NCBI GenBank assembly: GCA_041751935.1
Contig: JBGSIA010000096.1
Span: forward strand, 1 to 64,000
Source of the DNA: JBBSJZ01 sp041751935
Lineage (GTDB): Bacteria; Planctomycetota; Planctomycetia; Pirellulales; Pirellulaceae
Reading direction: 5' to 3'
DNA: 64,000 nucleotides
Shown piece by piece: positions 15,685-24,475 of this stretch. The notes beneath the pieces are model-generated. The model saw nothing but the letters and a program-made list of their open reading frames with translations. It was not told the origin of the DNA and made no database searches. The position numbers and the translations under genes were made by a program. Numbering within the stretch: the first letter of the stretch is position 1; the number at the start of each line of letters is the position of its first letter.

Positions 15685-18144
15685 TTACTCCTGCTCAGGT
15701 GCCGTAAATTCAAAACCGGTCGCATCGTCGACCGACTTGTAGAAGCCTTGCATGATCGCCCCAGCGTCCTCGTTACCCAACATCATGGCCATCATCCTTT
15801 CTTGCGGCTGCAAGAAACGTTGCCTCAATTCGTCGACGGGTGGCTGGAAACCGTTGGGCTGGACCACATAGAAGACTCGCTCGGATTGATTCGGAGCAAC
15901 TCCGGCTTCGCCAATATCGTTGGTGAAGACTTTACGCATGAATTCCGCGCCGACGTTATCCAGTTGTGGCACGTTGCCAATGGTTGCACGACCGAAGCCG
16001 AAAGAGTTCATCCAACTGAATGGCCCCAGGTCCTCGTGAAGGAATTGTTCCTTGCCTTCGGGAACAATCGTCGACAGTTTCGCATCGGCTTTCTCGTTCG
16101 CTTGCTTAGCGAGTGCTTCGGCAGCTTCACGGGCCAGCTTGCGGGCTTCCTTCATGCGGATCGCCATGATCACTTCTTCACGCACTTCGTCCAGCTCCGG
16201 AATGTATTCATCCTTGCTGTCGATCTTCCACGAAACGTAACTCTTGCCGGATTGATCATCGACGGTTTGCAACGGAGAGAACAACTGTTGGGCAGGTACG
16301 AATGTTTGGTTATTGTTGACGCCGAACATCATCACGGGGAATGAGTAACCACGACGAAATCTTTCGGTTCCTGGTTCAAACGACTGGGAGATCGATTCGC
16401 TGTCGATTGTAATTCCGGTATGGGGACCAATTTGTTTGGTTTCCATGTCCAGACGTTGGGCCAATTCCTTGAAGTCAGGACGAACAGGAGCCGGTGAGTC
16501 GCGACCGATCTTCACATCACTTTCATGGATTGATTTTTCGTTGAAGTAGCGACGCAAGACACTCGTCGCCTCCTGGACGGCCGCATCGAGCTGTCGCCGT
16601 GCTTCGGGCAACGCGAGCTGATCGGCGATTTGCTCTTTCACATCCTCGAATGACTCCACTTTCGGCGCGGATTTCTCTACCGGTTTGGTTTCCGCAACCG
16701 GTTTATCGTCAATCGCTTTCGTTTCAGCGGTTTTTTCCTCAGCCGCTGGTTCTTCCTTGGTCATCTCAGGTTTTGCTTCTGCGGGTTGATCGCCAGACGG
16801 TTTTTGGTCGGAAGTCGCTTCCTTATCCGCAGGTGCTTCCTTATCCGCTGTGGGCTCTTTTTCAGCAGGTGTCTCTTTTCCAGCAGGAACTTCTGCTTCA
16901 GACTTTGACGTTTCCGCTGGCGGATCAGCTGGGGCGTCGGATTCATCATCTTGGAATACGACCAGACGAACGGACGTACTTGGCGTCGCCAGTGATTTCT
17001 CTTCGACTGACGGAGCGTCTGTTTCACCCGCGGGGGCGTCCTGCTCAGTCGCTGGCTCGGCGGGTGCCTCAGCAGCAGGCTTTTCTTCACCGGCGGATTT
17101 CTCAGTAGCTTTTTTTTCCTCGACTGCGGGAGTTACTTCGGCAGCGGGCTTCGCATCAGCGTCCATCGCAGGAGCATCTGCCGGAGACTCAGCCGGTGCA
17201 TCCACGGGCAATTGGAAATCGCCGCCAGCCAAGCGACGCTCGTATTCGGCCTTGAGTTGTTCATCGGTAAATTTGGCGGCTTCGCGATCCACATACGACT
17301 GCAAGTTCGCCACCAAGTATTCAAACGTCGCCGAATCGCGGCGTCGGAAACCAGGTTCAGGAGACTGATCGTTGGGATAGCGTTCCTTGCCTTCTTCGTA
17401 AACGCTGCGAATATCCGCGGCACCAGGATTTTTATTTGTTTGTTCTAGGAAATCTTGAGTCATCACTGCGTAAGCACTGGCGGTCGCCTGGCGATTGAGC
17501 TTCAAAAAGTTTTCCCACTGCTCCACAGGCGTCGTGATCGGAAGTTGGCCGTCGACGACTCCAGCGAGCGCACCGCGTTGGTACAGCTCGGCGAGCAATT
17601 GGTGCCGCAACTGGTCATACAAATGGAATTTACCCATTTGATTTCGCGTGCTTTGCATCAGCAAGGCAATTGTTTCGCCATCGCTGAGCGTGCCGTCGGT
17701 GAACTGAGTCAACCAAGTGGAGATTGCAGTGTCGTCAAGTTCGAATCCCAAATCGGATGCCTGGGCCGAGTACTGTAGCGTTCGAATACTGGCGAAATCG
17801 CTAGGATTTGGGTCAATCCCAACTCCTTGCACTTGGTTTGTCTGTGTGTCGTACGAGAAACCTGGCGTTTTGGGCTGGCCTCCCCGAGCGATGGTTTCTT
17901 GGGCCAATTCCGTCAGAAACCGTACTGTTGCCGCGTGATTGCGGGTGAAGTGGGTAATTCGCGATTGTTTCAGCTCAATCCCGTTAAAGCTGGCGAGTTT
18001 AGCGTCCGTGACGCCGCCACCGCTTTGCTGCAAGTACGTTTGCAGAGCCGGCAGCACCACAAAGGCGAACAATGCCAACAGGGTCAGCACGACCATCATC
18101 GGCTTGAGGTTCTTGCGGAAAATCTCAAATGGGCTGTTGCTCAT
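15685..18144 (-). CDS. Membrane-anchored SurA/PpiD-like chaperone with a long acidic Ala/Pro/Glu/Lys insert
   Basis: An 819-aa protein with one N-terminal membrane helix (MMVVLTLLALFAFVVLPALQ, residues 16-35) and then a SurA_N/PpiD-like helical chaperone part (FNGIELKQSRITHFTRNH onwards). Residues about 320-505 are a low-complexity stretch built of short degenerate units (such as PAEKEPTADKEAPADKEA), which should be disordered. The last 300 residues resume helical structure with parvulin-family flavour (DELRQRFLQPQERMMAMMLG). I see no convincing catalytic parvulin motif, so it may be a chaperone only. It would act on outer-membrane or periplasmic protein folding. First gene of a three-gene run, transcribed divergently from topA. 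Confidence 0.75.
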   Translation of the reverse strand: MSNSPFEIFRKNLKPMMVVLTLLALFAFVVLPALQTYLQQSGGGVTDAKLASFNGIELKQSRITHFTRNHAATVRFLTELAQETIARGGQPKTPGFSYDTQTNQVQGVGIDPNPSDFASIRTLQYSAQASDLGFELDDTAISTWLTQFTDGTLSDGETIALLMQSTRNQMGKFHLYDQLRHQLLAELYQRGALAGVVDGQLPITTPVEQWENFLKLNRQATASAYAVMTQDFLEQTNKNPGAADIRSVYEEGKERYPNDQSPEPGFRRRDSATFEYLVANLQSYVDREAAKFTDEQLKAEYERRLAGGDFQLPVDAPAESPADAPAMDADAKPAAEVTPAVEEKKATEKSAGEEKPAAEAPAEPATEQDAPAGETDAPSVEEKSLATPSTSVRLVVFQDDESDAPADPPAETSKSEAEVPAGKETPAEKEPTADKEAPADKEATSDQKPSGDQPAEAKPEMTKEEPAAEEKTAETKAIDDKPVAETKPVEKSAPKVESFEDVKEQIADQLALPEARRQLDAAVQEATSVLRRYFNEKSIHESDVKIGRDSPAPVRPDFKELAQRLDMETKQIGPHTGITIDSESISQSFEPGTERFRRGYSFPVMMFGVNNNQTFVPAQQLFSPLQTVDDQSGKSYVSWKIDSKDEYIPELDEVREEVIMAIRMKEARKLAREAAEALAKQANEKADAKLSTIVPEGKEQFLHEDLGPFSWMNSFGFGRATIGNVPQLDNVGAEFMRKVFTNDIGEAGVAPNQSERVFYVVQPNGFQPPVDELRQRFLQPQERMMAMMLGNEDAGAIMQGFYKSVDDATGFEFTAPEQE

Positions 18145-18393
18145 CGCGGTTGCTTTCTACGAATCGTTTTGGCAAAAGAGAGCGAGAGTCGTCTTGACAA
18201 TCCGACGACGGGCCTCAACTCTCATTGGGCGTTTCAATTTAAACGGGGCGCACGAAAACTTGCATCGAGAGGTCTCGGGCGTACCCAGCGACAAACATGC
18301 CGCAAGCCGTCAGGGTATCGCCCGTGGTTTTCAAGGGTCAAGCGGGATTCACTGTCTTCACATCACCTTTCTTGCGTTTATACGACAACTTTT

Positions 18394-21117
18394 ATGGCCA
18401 AGAGCATGGGCAAGAGTCTGGTGATCGTCGAATCACCGGCTAAAGCACGCACGATCTCGAAAATCCTCGGCAAGGATTACCAAGTCGAGGCAAGCATCGG
18501 TCACGTCCGCGATTTGCCCGGCGGCGCTAAGGACATTCCCAAAAAATTCAAAGGTGAACCCTGGGCGTACCTGGGTGTGAACACGGAAAACGACTTCGAG
18601 CCGGTGTACATCGTGCCGGCGGACAAAAAAAAACAGGTCGATAAACTCAAAGCGGCACTAAAAGACGCTGAGAAGCTGTATCTGGCGACGGACGAGGACC
18701 GCGAGGGAGAAGCCATCAGTTGGCACTTGTTCGAAATTTTGCAGCCCAAAGTGCCTGTTCATCGGCTGGTTTTCCACGAAATTACGAAGGAAGCGATCGA
18801 GCACGCCCTGCAGTCGCCGCGGCAAATCGATGTCGGCTTGGTGCGTGCCCAAGAGACTCGACGAATCCTCGACCGGCTGTACGGATACGATGTTTCACAA
18901 TTGCTATGGAAAAAAGTCGGCCGCGGACTGAGCGCCGGTCGTGTCCAGAGCGTCGCCGTGCGGTTGATCGTCGAACGTGAACGCGAGCGGATCGCCTTCG
19001 TCGATTCAACCTATTGGGATCTGGAAGCGATGTTCAGCACCGCTGGACAGGAGTCGCTGCCAGCAACGCTGTCGTCGGTCGACGGTCGAAAAATTCCTTC
19101 AGGGAAAGATTTTGATTCTAGCACCGGCAAGTTGAAGAATCCCGAATTTCTGCAATTGAACCAGGAACAAGCGAAACAGCTAGCTGATCGGCTCAGCGCG
19201 GCGGTTTTTCAAGTCACCAAGGTCGAGGTCAAACCGTTCACCGAGCGACCCAAGGCTCCGTTTACGACCAGCACGCTGCAGCAAGAAGCAAACCGCAAGC
19301 TGGGGTTCACCGCACGGCGAACGATGCAGGCGGCACAACGCTTGTACGAGAACGGGTACATCACTTACATGCGTACCGACAGCACGACGCTGAGCACCGA
19401 AGCGGTTAAGGCATCTCGAGACTTAGTACGCAGCGAATACGGCGACAAATTCCTGCATCCGGACGTTCGAACGTACTCCAGCAAAGTGAAGAACGCTCAA
19501 GAGGCTCACGAGGCGATTCGTCCAGCGGGCACGACGTTCCGTAAGCCAGAACAGTTGCGTGGCGAACTGGACAGCGACCAATTCCGACTGTTCGACTTGA
19601 TCTGGAAACGCACGATCGCGTGTCAAATGGCTGACGCTAAGAAGCAACGCATCAGCGTCAACATCGAGGGCGGCGGTGCGGTGTTTTCGGCCAGCGGCAC
19701 AAGCATCGAATTCGAAGGTTTCTTGCGAGCCTATGTCGAGGGCAGCGACGATCCTGACGCTGAACTGGCGAACAAGGAAACGCTGCTGCCCAACGTTAAG
19801 GAGCAGGATATACTCGACGCCGTGAATCTCGACCCCAAGGGCCACACGACTCAGCCGCCAGCGCGATACAGCGAAGCGACGTTGACGCGTGCTCTGGAAG
19901 AGCGGGGCATCGGTCGACCCAGTACGTATGCGTCAATTATCGACACGATCCAAAACCGAGATTACGTCTACAAAAAAGGCCAAGCGCTGGTTCCCAGTTG
20001 GACGGCGTTCAGCGTCGTGCGGTTGCTCGAAGACCATTTTGGCCAACTGGTGGATTACGAATTTACGGCCCAGATGGAAGACTACTTGGACTCGATCAGC
20101 CGAAATGAAGCCGAGCACCTGACGTACTTGCGAGAGTTTTACTTCGGCGATGATGCCAATACCGAATTTCGCGGTGTCGGACTCAAGCCGAGACTCGAGT
20201 CCAAGGTCCAAGAAATCGATCCTCGCGAAACGGCGAAGTTCTTACTGGGCGCACCCAGCGCGGGCGAGCATCGCGAAAATGTCTACGTTCGCGTTGGCAA
20301 ATATGGACCGTTCATCGAGCAGGGAGAGCGCAAGGGCGCGATTCCTGTGGAAATGGCACCAGACGAACTGGATTTAGCCAAAGCGATGGAGCTGCTCAGT
20401 GCCAGCAGCGTGGAAGATAAACCGCTGGGGATGCATCCCGAAACGGGCAAGCCGATCTATGTAAAAGTCGGTCGCTTCGGACCGTACGTTCAACTCGGCG
20501 AAAACGATGATGACGAGAAAAAGAACAAGTCGTTGATGAAAGGTCTGGCGCCGGAGGACTTGACGCTAGAAATTGCCTGTAAGTTGCTGGCGCTGCCTCG
20601 CAATCTGGGCATTTACCCGGAAACCGGTGAACCGATCGAAGCCAACGATGGACGTTACGGACCGTACATTCGTAGCGGCAAGGACACACGATCTTTGCCG
20701 GAGGGTGTGTCGCCAATCGAAGTGACATTGGAAATGGCGATGGAGTTGCTTAAACAGCCCAAGACACGCGGGCGTGCGGCACCCAAGGAGCCGATCGTCA
20801 CCTACGAGCAGAAATCGCCCGTCACGGATCAAGTGGTGAAGATCCTCGAAGGGCGCTACGGTCCTTATGTCACCGACGGCGAAACGAATGCTTCGGTGCC
20901 CCGTGGCACTGACGCCAAAGAACTGAAGTTCGAGGCGGCGCTAGATTTGTTGGCTGAGCGAGCAGCCGCTGGGCCGAGTAAAAAGAAGAAAGCGACAAAG
21001 AAAAAAGCGGCGACACCGAAAAAAGCGGCCACCGCTAAGAAAACGACCACCGAAAAAGCAACGAAGAAAAAGGCTCCTAAGAAGAAAACCAAGGGCATCG
21101 CCAAGAAAAAAACGTGA
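18394..21117 (+). CDS. topA: DNA topoisomerase I with Lys/Ala-rich histone-H1-like tail
   Basis: A 907-aa protein beginning MAKSMGKSLVIVESPAKART. The Toprim domain carries the invariant Glu in IVESPAK and the acidic triad in LATDEDREGEAISW; the catalytic tyrosine is Tyr325 in YITYMRTDST; ARYSEATL and ERGIGRPSTYASII are the expected later motifs. Instead of zinc ribbons the C-terminus has four copies of a short topoisomerase repeat (KYGPFIEQGE, RFGPYVQLGE, RYGPYIRSGK, RYGPYVTDGE). The last 45 residues are nearly all Lys, Ala, Thr and Pro (KKKKATKKKAATPKK), a basic tail like histone H1. It relaxes negative supercoils. A second in-frame ATG twelve bases downstream (MGKSLVIVES) could be the true start; no strong ribosome site decides. 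Confidence 0.96.
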   Translation: MAKSMGKSLVIVESPAKARTISKILGKDYQVEASIGHVRDLPGGAKDIPKKFKGEPWAYLGVNTENDFEPVYIVPADKKKQVDKLKAALKDAEKLYLATDEDREGEAISWHLFEILQPKVPVHRLVFHEITKEAIEHALQSPRQIDVGLVRAQETRRILDRLYGYDVSQLLWKKVGRGLSAGRVQSVAVRLIVERERERIAFVDSTYWDLEAMFSTAGQESLPATLSSVDGRKIPSGKDFDSSTGKLKNPEFLQLNQEQAKQLADRLSAAVFQVTKVEVKPFTERPKAPFTTSTLQQEANRKLGFTARRTMQAAQRLYENGYITYMRTDSTTLSTEAVKASRDLVRSEYGDKFLHPDVRTYSSKVKNAQEAHEAIRPAGTTFRKPEQLRGELDSDQFRLFDLIWKRTIACQMADAKKQRISVNIEGGGAVFSASGTSIEFEGFLRAYVEGSDDPDAELANKETLLPNVKEQDILDAVNLDPKGHTTQPPARYSEATLTRALEERGIGRPSTYASIIDTIQNRDYVYKKGQALVPSWTAFSVVRLLEDHFGQLVDYEFTAQMEDYLDSISRNEAEHLTYLREFYFGDDANTEFRGVGLKPRLESKVQEIDPRETAKFLLGAPSAGEHRENVYVRVGKYGPFIEQGERKGAIPVEMAPDELDLAKAMELLSASSVEDKPLGMHPETGKPIYVKVGRFGPYVQLGENDDDEKKNKSLMKGLAPEDLTLEIACKLLALPRNLGIYPETGEPIEANDGRYGPYIRSGKDTRSLPEGVSPIEVTLEMAMELLKQPKTRGRAAPKEPIVTYEQKSPVTDQVVKILEGRYGPYVTDGETNASVPRGTDAKELKFEAALDLLAERAAAGPSKKKKATKKKAATPKKAATAKKTTTEKATKKKAPKKKTKGIAKKKT

Positions 21118-21201
21118 GTGCTAATGACAACTCACCCTCTCGGTTGCTTTAATTAGACGAGCGACAGACAAATACTTTGTTCCATTTGCATTTTAGGATC
21201 A

Positions 21202-21260
21202 GCCGAAGTGCGTTAGCACCCGGTTTTCCGTGTAAGAACCGGACGCTAGAGCGTTCCGGC
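21202..21260. repeat. Long imperfect intergenic palindrome
   Basis: Arms of about 24 bases (starting GCCGAAGTGCG and ending GCGTTCCGGC) form an imperfect hairpin whose inner stem CCGGTT/AACCGG is perfect, with an 11-base loop. No T-run follows, so it is not an ordinary terminator. It has the look of a dispersed intergenic repeat of Rhodopirellula-type genomes, from memory; copies elsewhere were not searched. Confidence 0.55.
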
Positions 21261-21321
21261 TAATCGAATGCTTTCGCAACTAAAAACACCCCCTTGCAAC
21301 TTTTACGGGAATTGAGAATTT

Positions 21322-21498
21322 ATGGCTGGAACTGAACGTGCTCGTGAAATCCGTCGTCGTCGCGCTCGCAGTAAGAAAACTGCAAACATTCTGGCGAGAG
21401 TCAAGAAAGGGACAATGGAGAAGCCCGAAGCGGCAAGAAAGCTGAAGCAAATGTCGACCGGTGCCCACATCATCATCGCCCGTGAAGGTTTGGCGTAA
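21322..21498 (+). CDS. Small basic planctomycete protein (DUF6800-like)
   Basis: A 58-aa protein, MAGTERAREIRRRRARSKKT at the start and STGAHIIIAREGLA at the end. The arginine/lysine-rich first half suggests nucleic-acid or ribosome contact, and the hydrophobic end GAHIIIAREGL is the feature I associate with the planctomycete DUF6800 family. The gene lies between topA and rplU on the same strand, so its expression may be tied to translation. ATG 21322 has GGGAATTGAGAA upstream as a possible ribosome site. The reading frame is short, but codon use and the family-like ends support it. Confidence 0.7.
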   Translation: MAGTERAREIRRRRARSKKTANILARVKKGTMEKPEAARKLKQMSTGAHIIIAREGLA

Positions 21499-21621
21499 CT
21501 GGGCTGAATACCGCCGAAACTTTTCTTTCGTTAGGACTTTGCGGCGGCTGGACGCCTCGTTACACTACGCGGCTCAATTGAGCCCAAAAATAATCGTTTT
21601 GCCAGATAAGTGAGAAGATCT

Positions 21622-21936
21622 ATGTATGCCATCATCGTCGACGGCGGTCGTCAGTACCGGGTTGAGCCTGGGATGGAAGTTGACGTCGACTACCGCGACA
21701 TTGCGTCGGGCGAGAGCATCACCTTTGAAAAGGTGCTTGCGATCAGTGGCAGCGACGGCCTACAGCTTGGTGCTCCCACGCTGGCAGGTGCTAGCGTCAC
21801 CGCTTCAGTGATTGGCCCCAAGCAGGACAAGAAGATTTATGTGCAGAAGTTTCGCCGTCGAAAGCACTGCAAACGCCGGACCGGACATCGCCAATTGCAC
21901 ACCCGTGTGAAGATCGAAGCGATCGCAGCCAGCTAG
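21622..21936 (+). CDS. rplU: 50S ribosomal protein L21
   Basis: A 104-aa protein starting MYAIIVDGGRQYRVEPGM. It carries the L21 motifs DGGRQYRV, VGTIxxP-type middle (GAPTLAGASVTASVIG) and the conserved C-terminal KIYVQKFRRRKHCKRRTGHR, which binds 23S rRNA. Length is typical. L27 (rpmA) usually follows but here a rho-independent terminator and an unrelated kinase gene come next. The upstream in-frame ATT/ATG codons (MRRS) are less likely to be used. Confidence 0.97.
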   Translation: MYAIIVDGGRQYRVEPGMEVDVDYRDIASGESITFEKVLAISGSDGLQLGAPTLAGASVTASVIGPKQDKKIYVQKFRRRKHCKRRTGHRQLHTRVKIEAIAAS

Positions 21937-22011
21937 TCAAACGGTAAATGACGTTGCTGGATTCGGTGAGCTATTGAGAGTCCCATCGGTTGAGATTGAG
22001 ATTATAGTAAG

Positions 22012-22042
22012 GCCCCGCGAGTCGCTCGTGGGGCTGTTTTTT
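22012..22042 (+). terminator. Rho-independent terminator after rplU
   Basis: Stem GCCCCGCGAG / CTCGTGGGGC (ten pairs, one G-T) with loop TCG, followed by TGTTTTTT. It lies 75 bases after the rplU stop. Confidence 0.9.
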
Positions 22043-22084
22043 GTCCTATAACTGCTGCTCTCTGGACTCACCGGGAGACTTCCT

Positions 22085-23110
22085 TTGCCTTCCTCTCGAT
22101 TGTCCGATTACAGCATCGGTGCGGTTTTGGGAACCGGCACGGTAGGGACGATTTACGCTGCGACGGAGATTGAGACTGGCCAGGTCGTGGCGATTAAGAA
22201 GCTGCATCCGAGTGTTAGCCAATCGCAATTGATTCGCGCTCGTTTTAAACGTGAGATGACAATTCTCGCTCGCCTGCGTCATCCAAACATTGTGGCCTAC
22301 TACGGCGGTGGCGAAGACGGCGATCTGCTGTACTACGTGATGGAGCTTGTTGACGGAGGCACAGTAAAAGATTTGCTGACTTCCAGCGGCCCATTCCCCT
22401 GGCAAGTGGTTGTGGACGTTACCCGCCAAATCTGTTCTGCCTTGCAATGTGCTCATAACCACGGTGTGATTCATCGAGACCTGAAGCCGGGGAACCTATT
22501 TCTTACTCGACAAGCACAGGTAAAGCTGGGCGATTTTGGAATCGCACGGGACGTCACCAGCAGCGATTTGACCGATCAGGGACTGACCGTTGGTACGCAT
22601 GCCTACATGTCGCCTGAGCAGATCACGGGCGATGCAATGATTTCGGGAAAGGCTGACCTGTACGCGCTGGGATGCTGCTTGTTTGAAATGCTCAGTGGTC
22701 GAAAGCCGTTTCTTGGAGACAACTTTGCTCAGCTTTTTGAGCAGCACCTGCGAGCCGAACCGCCCCACATCAGTAACTTGGTGGGTGACTGTCCGAAAGA
22801 ACTCGACGAAATCATTTGCCACTTGCTAGCTAAACGACCTGAAGATCGTCCTTTCAATTCGCGGCAAGTTCAGGGCGTGATGCTGGAAATTGGAGAAAAG
22901 TATGGTCTAGGTGCTACCGATACGCCCGTTGGATCGGGAAAGGATGTTGCTGCCGAACGGGTAACGGATATGGGGCGACGAATTTTGAGTCGCCAAATCG
23001 AAGTGCGAATGGGAGGATCGCCAAGAGCGGATGTTAGCTGGACAAAAATGCTTGCCCTGTTGGGTGTCGTAGCTGCAATCGCCGCTGTGGCGATCTTCGC
23101 GAATCGATAA
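22085..23110 (+). CDS. Membrane-anchored Ser/Thr protein kinase (PknB-like)
   Basis: A 341-aa Hanks-type kinase. Glycine loop LGTGTVGTIY at residue 15, VAIKK lysine near 38, catalytic loop HRDLKPGNL near 133, LGDFGIARD near 152, and MSPEQITGDAM near 178 are all present, so it should be active. One membrane helix near the C-terminus (MLALLGVVAAIAAVAIFA) is followed by only two or three residues, so there is no extracellular sensor domain. The start is TTG 22085, with GGGAG ten bases upstream; no ATG fits the N-terminus. The gene follows the rplU terminator and has its own promoter. Confidence 0.92.
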   Translation: MPSSRLSDYSIGAVLGTGTVGTIYAATEIETGQVVAIKKLHPSVSQSQLIRARFKREMTILARLRHPNIVAYYGGGEDGDLLYYVMELVDGGTVKDLLTSSGPFPWQVVVDVTRQICSALQCAHNHGVIHRDLKPGNLFLTRQAQVKLGDFGIARDVTSSDLTDQGLTVGTHAYMSPEQITGDAMISGKADLYALGCCLFEMLSGRKPFLGDNFAQLFEQHLRAEPPHISNLVGDCPKELDEIICHLLAKRPEDRPFNSRQVQGVMLEIGEKYGLGATDTPVGSGKDVAAERVTDMGRRILSRQIEVRMGGSPRADVSWTKMLALLGVVAAIAAVAIFANR

Positions 23111-23284
23111 AATTGCTCGCCATCGCCCCGCATCCCCCTGATAAACAGACTCGGGCTTGTTATTCTAAAGCCACGGTTGACCTTTGTCCGTCGACCCTGC
23201 CCACCCACCAACGATCGGCATTAGCCGTAAATTCTCAACTTGCCCTGTTGTCACAATGACGCCAGAGGCTTCAGGAAATCTCTT

Positions 23285-24088
23285 ATGTGTAAAGCACTTC
23301 GACCTCACGGCGGGACACTCCTCGTCGTATTCTCGATGATGGTAAGCTCGCTGATGACTCAATCGATTTCGGCTCAAGACAAAGAAAAGGCCGCCAGCGA
23401 AAAGGCACCAGTAAATGAAATGACGACGGAGGAATCCATCGGCTACTTCCTCGGATTTTCCGTCGGCCAAAACATGGTTTCCCAGGGCTTCAAGAAAGGG
23501 GACTTTGATGTTCCGTCTCTGTCCAAGGGCTTAAACGAAGCACTTGCTGGCGGCGAGCCGAATTTGACCCAAACACAACTGTCTGAAATCAGCGGTAAGA
23601 TCGAGTCCATTTTGCAGGCTCGTCAAGAATCGCAGATGGCTGAACTGAAGAAGACAGCGTTATTGAATAAAGAAAAGAGTGAGCTGTACATGCAGCAGAA
23701 TTCCAAGAAGGAAGGCGTCAAGACACTCGAAGGTGGCGTTCAATACGAAGTTCTCAAAAGCGGGGACGGTGGTTCGCCGAGCATGGACGACACCGTGTCA
23801 GCTCACTACACCGGGCGTTTGACCAGTGGCAAAGTCTTCGATAGCTCCGTCGATCGCGGAGAGCCAATGGAGTTCAAGGTCGGTGGCGTTATCAAGGGCT
23901 GGCAGGCCGCGTTGCAAAAAATGAAGGTCGGCGACAAGTGGAAACTGCACGTCCCGCCAGAATTGGCTTATGGAGAACAAGGCGTTGTCGACCGCAATGG
24001 TGCCCCGGTTTTCGGCCCAGACGGCGAACGGGTTATCGGCCCTAACGAGGCGCTGGTTTTTGAAGTGGAACTGCTTGAAATCAAGTAG
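23285..24088 (+). CDS. Exported FKBP-type peptidyl-prolyl isomerase (Mip/FkpA-like)
   Basis: A 267-aa protein starting MCKALRPHGG, with signal peptide ending near SISAQDKE. Residues about 40-135 are the helical dimerisation domain (IGYFLGFSVGQNMVSQGF), and the C-terminal FKBP domain has VSAHYTGRLTSGKVFDSS, GVIKGWQAALQKMKVGDKW and PPELAYGEQG with an insertion (NGAPVFGPDGERV) in the loop after it. It catalyses proline cis-trans isomerisation in the periplasm. A ribosome site AGGAA stands nine bases before ATG 23285; the upstream in-frame start has none. Confidence 0.93.
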   Translation: MCKALRPHGGTLLVVFSMMVSSLMTQSISAQDKEKAASEKAPVNEMTTEESIGYFLGFSVGQNMVSQGFKKGDFDVPSLSKGLNEALAGGEPNLTQTQLSEISGKIESILQARQESQMAELKKTALLNKEKSELYMQQNSKKEGVKTLEGGVQYEVLKSGDGGSPSMDDTVSAHYTGRLTSGKVFDSSVDRGEPMEFKVGGVIKGWQAALQKMKVGDKWKLHVPPELAYGEQGVVDRNGAPVFGPDGERVIGPNEALVFEVELLEIK

Positions 24089-24475
24089 TTTGCTCAATCG
24101 CCATCGATTGCTTAAGCGTTCTCGACTCAACCTTAAATGCACTACGAGCAGATTACATCGGCAGATTGTTTGCGTTTAAGAACGGGAGTCAAAAAAATCC
24201 AAAAACTTTTCGTTTTTGTGAAAAAAGTTGCGGACAAGCGAACGCAAATCTGCGATACTCCAAGTGTTGGCGAACGCTTGCCCCGCGTTCGCTACACTTG
24301 AGCTCACCCTCTCTGCGGCGAGTTCTACGGTCCACGCTGGGGGTTGATTTTGCCCCAATCAATCCCTTGCGTGGGCTTTTTTTTTGCCTACTTCTATATC
24401 CAGCATTCCGCTGGTTCACGTCCAGGCCGAATGACTGTCATTTTGCTAACTTTTCGAAAATAGCTTGAGTCGCTT
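24089..24475. other. Intergenic region with a strong terminator
   Basis: Almost 390 bases between the FKBP gene and the convergent antiporter gene. The only recognised element is the terminator at 24332-24385. A nearby pair of GCGAACGC segments (24238 and 24270) form a weak inverted arrangement with GCGTTCGC at 24285. No gene is supported. Confidence 0.5.
24332..24385 (+). terminator. Long rho-independent terminator
   Basis: Outer stem CCACGC / GCGTGG and inner stem GGGGTTGATT / AATCAATCCC (one mismatch), loop TTGCCCC, followed by a run of nine T residues. It is 244 bases downstream of the FKBP stop, so it may end an untranslated tail or an unannotated transcript. Confidence 0.85.

Noticed and set aside
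15676..16344. Plus-strand open frame of 222 residues
   Set aside because: Antisense to the end of the SurA/PpiD-like gene; no motif, no ribosome site.
16640..17200. Repetitive sequence as a DNA tandem array or CRISPR
   Set aside because: The repeats are degenerate at DNA level and lie in frame in the chaperone gene; they reflect the Ala/Pro/Glu/Lys insert. No CRISPR-like spacer pattern exists anywhere in the window.
17827..18393. Extended start of topA covering 189 extra residues
   Set aside because: The added stretch has no Toprim or known domain and runs antisense to the SurA-like gene; family length supports ATG 18394.
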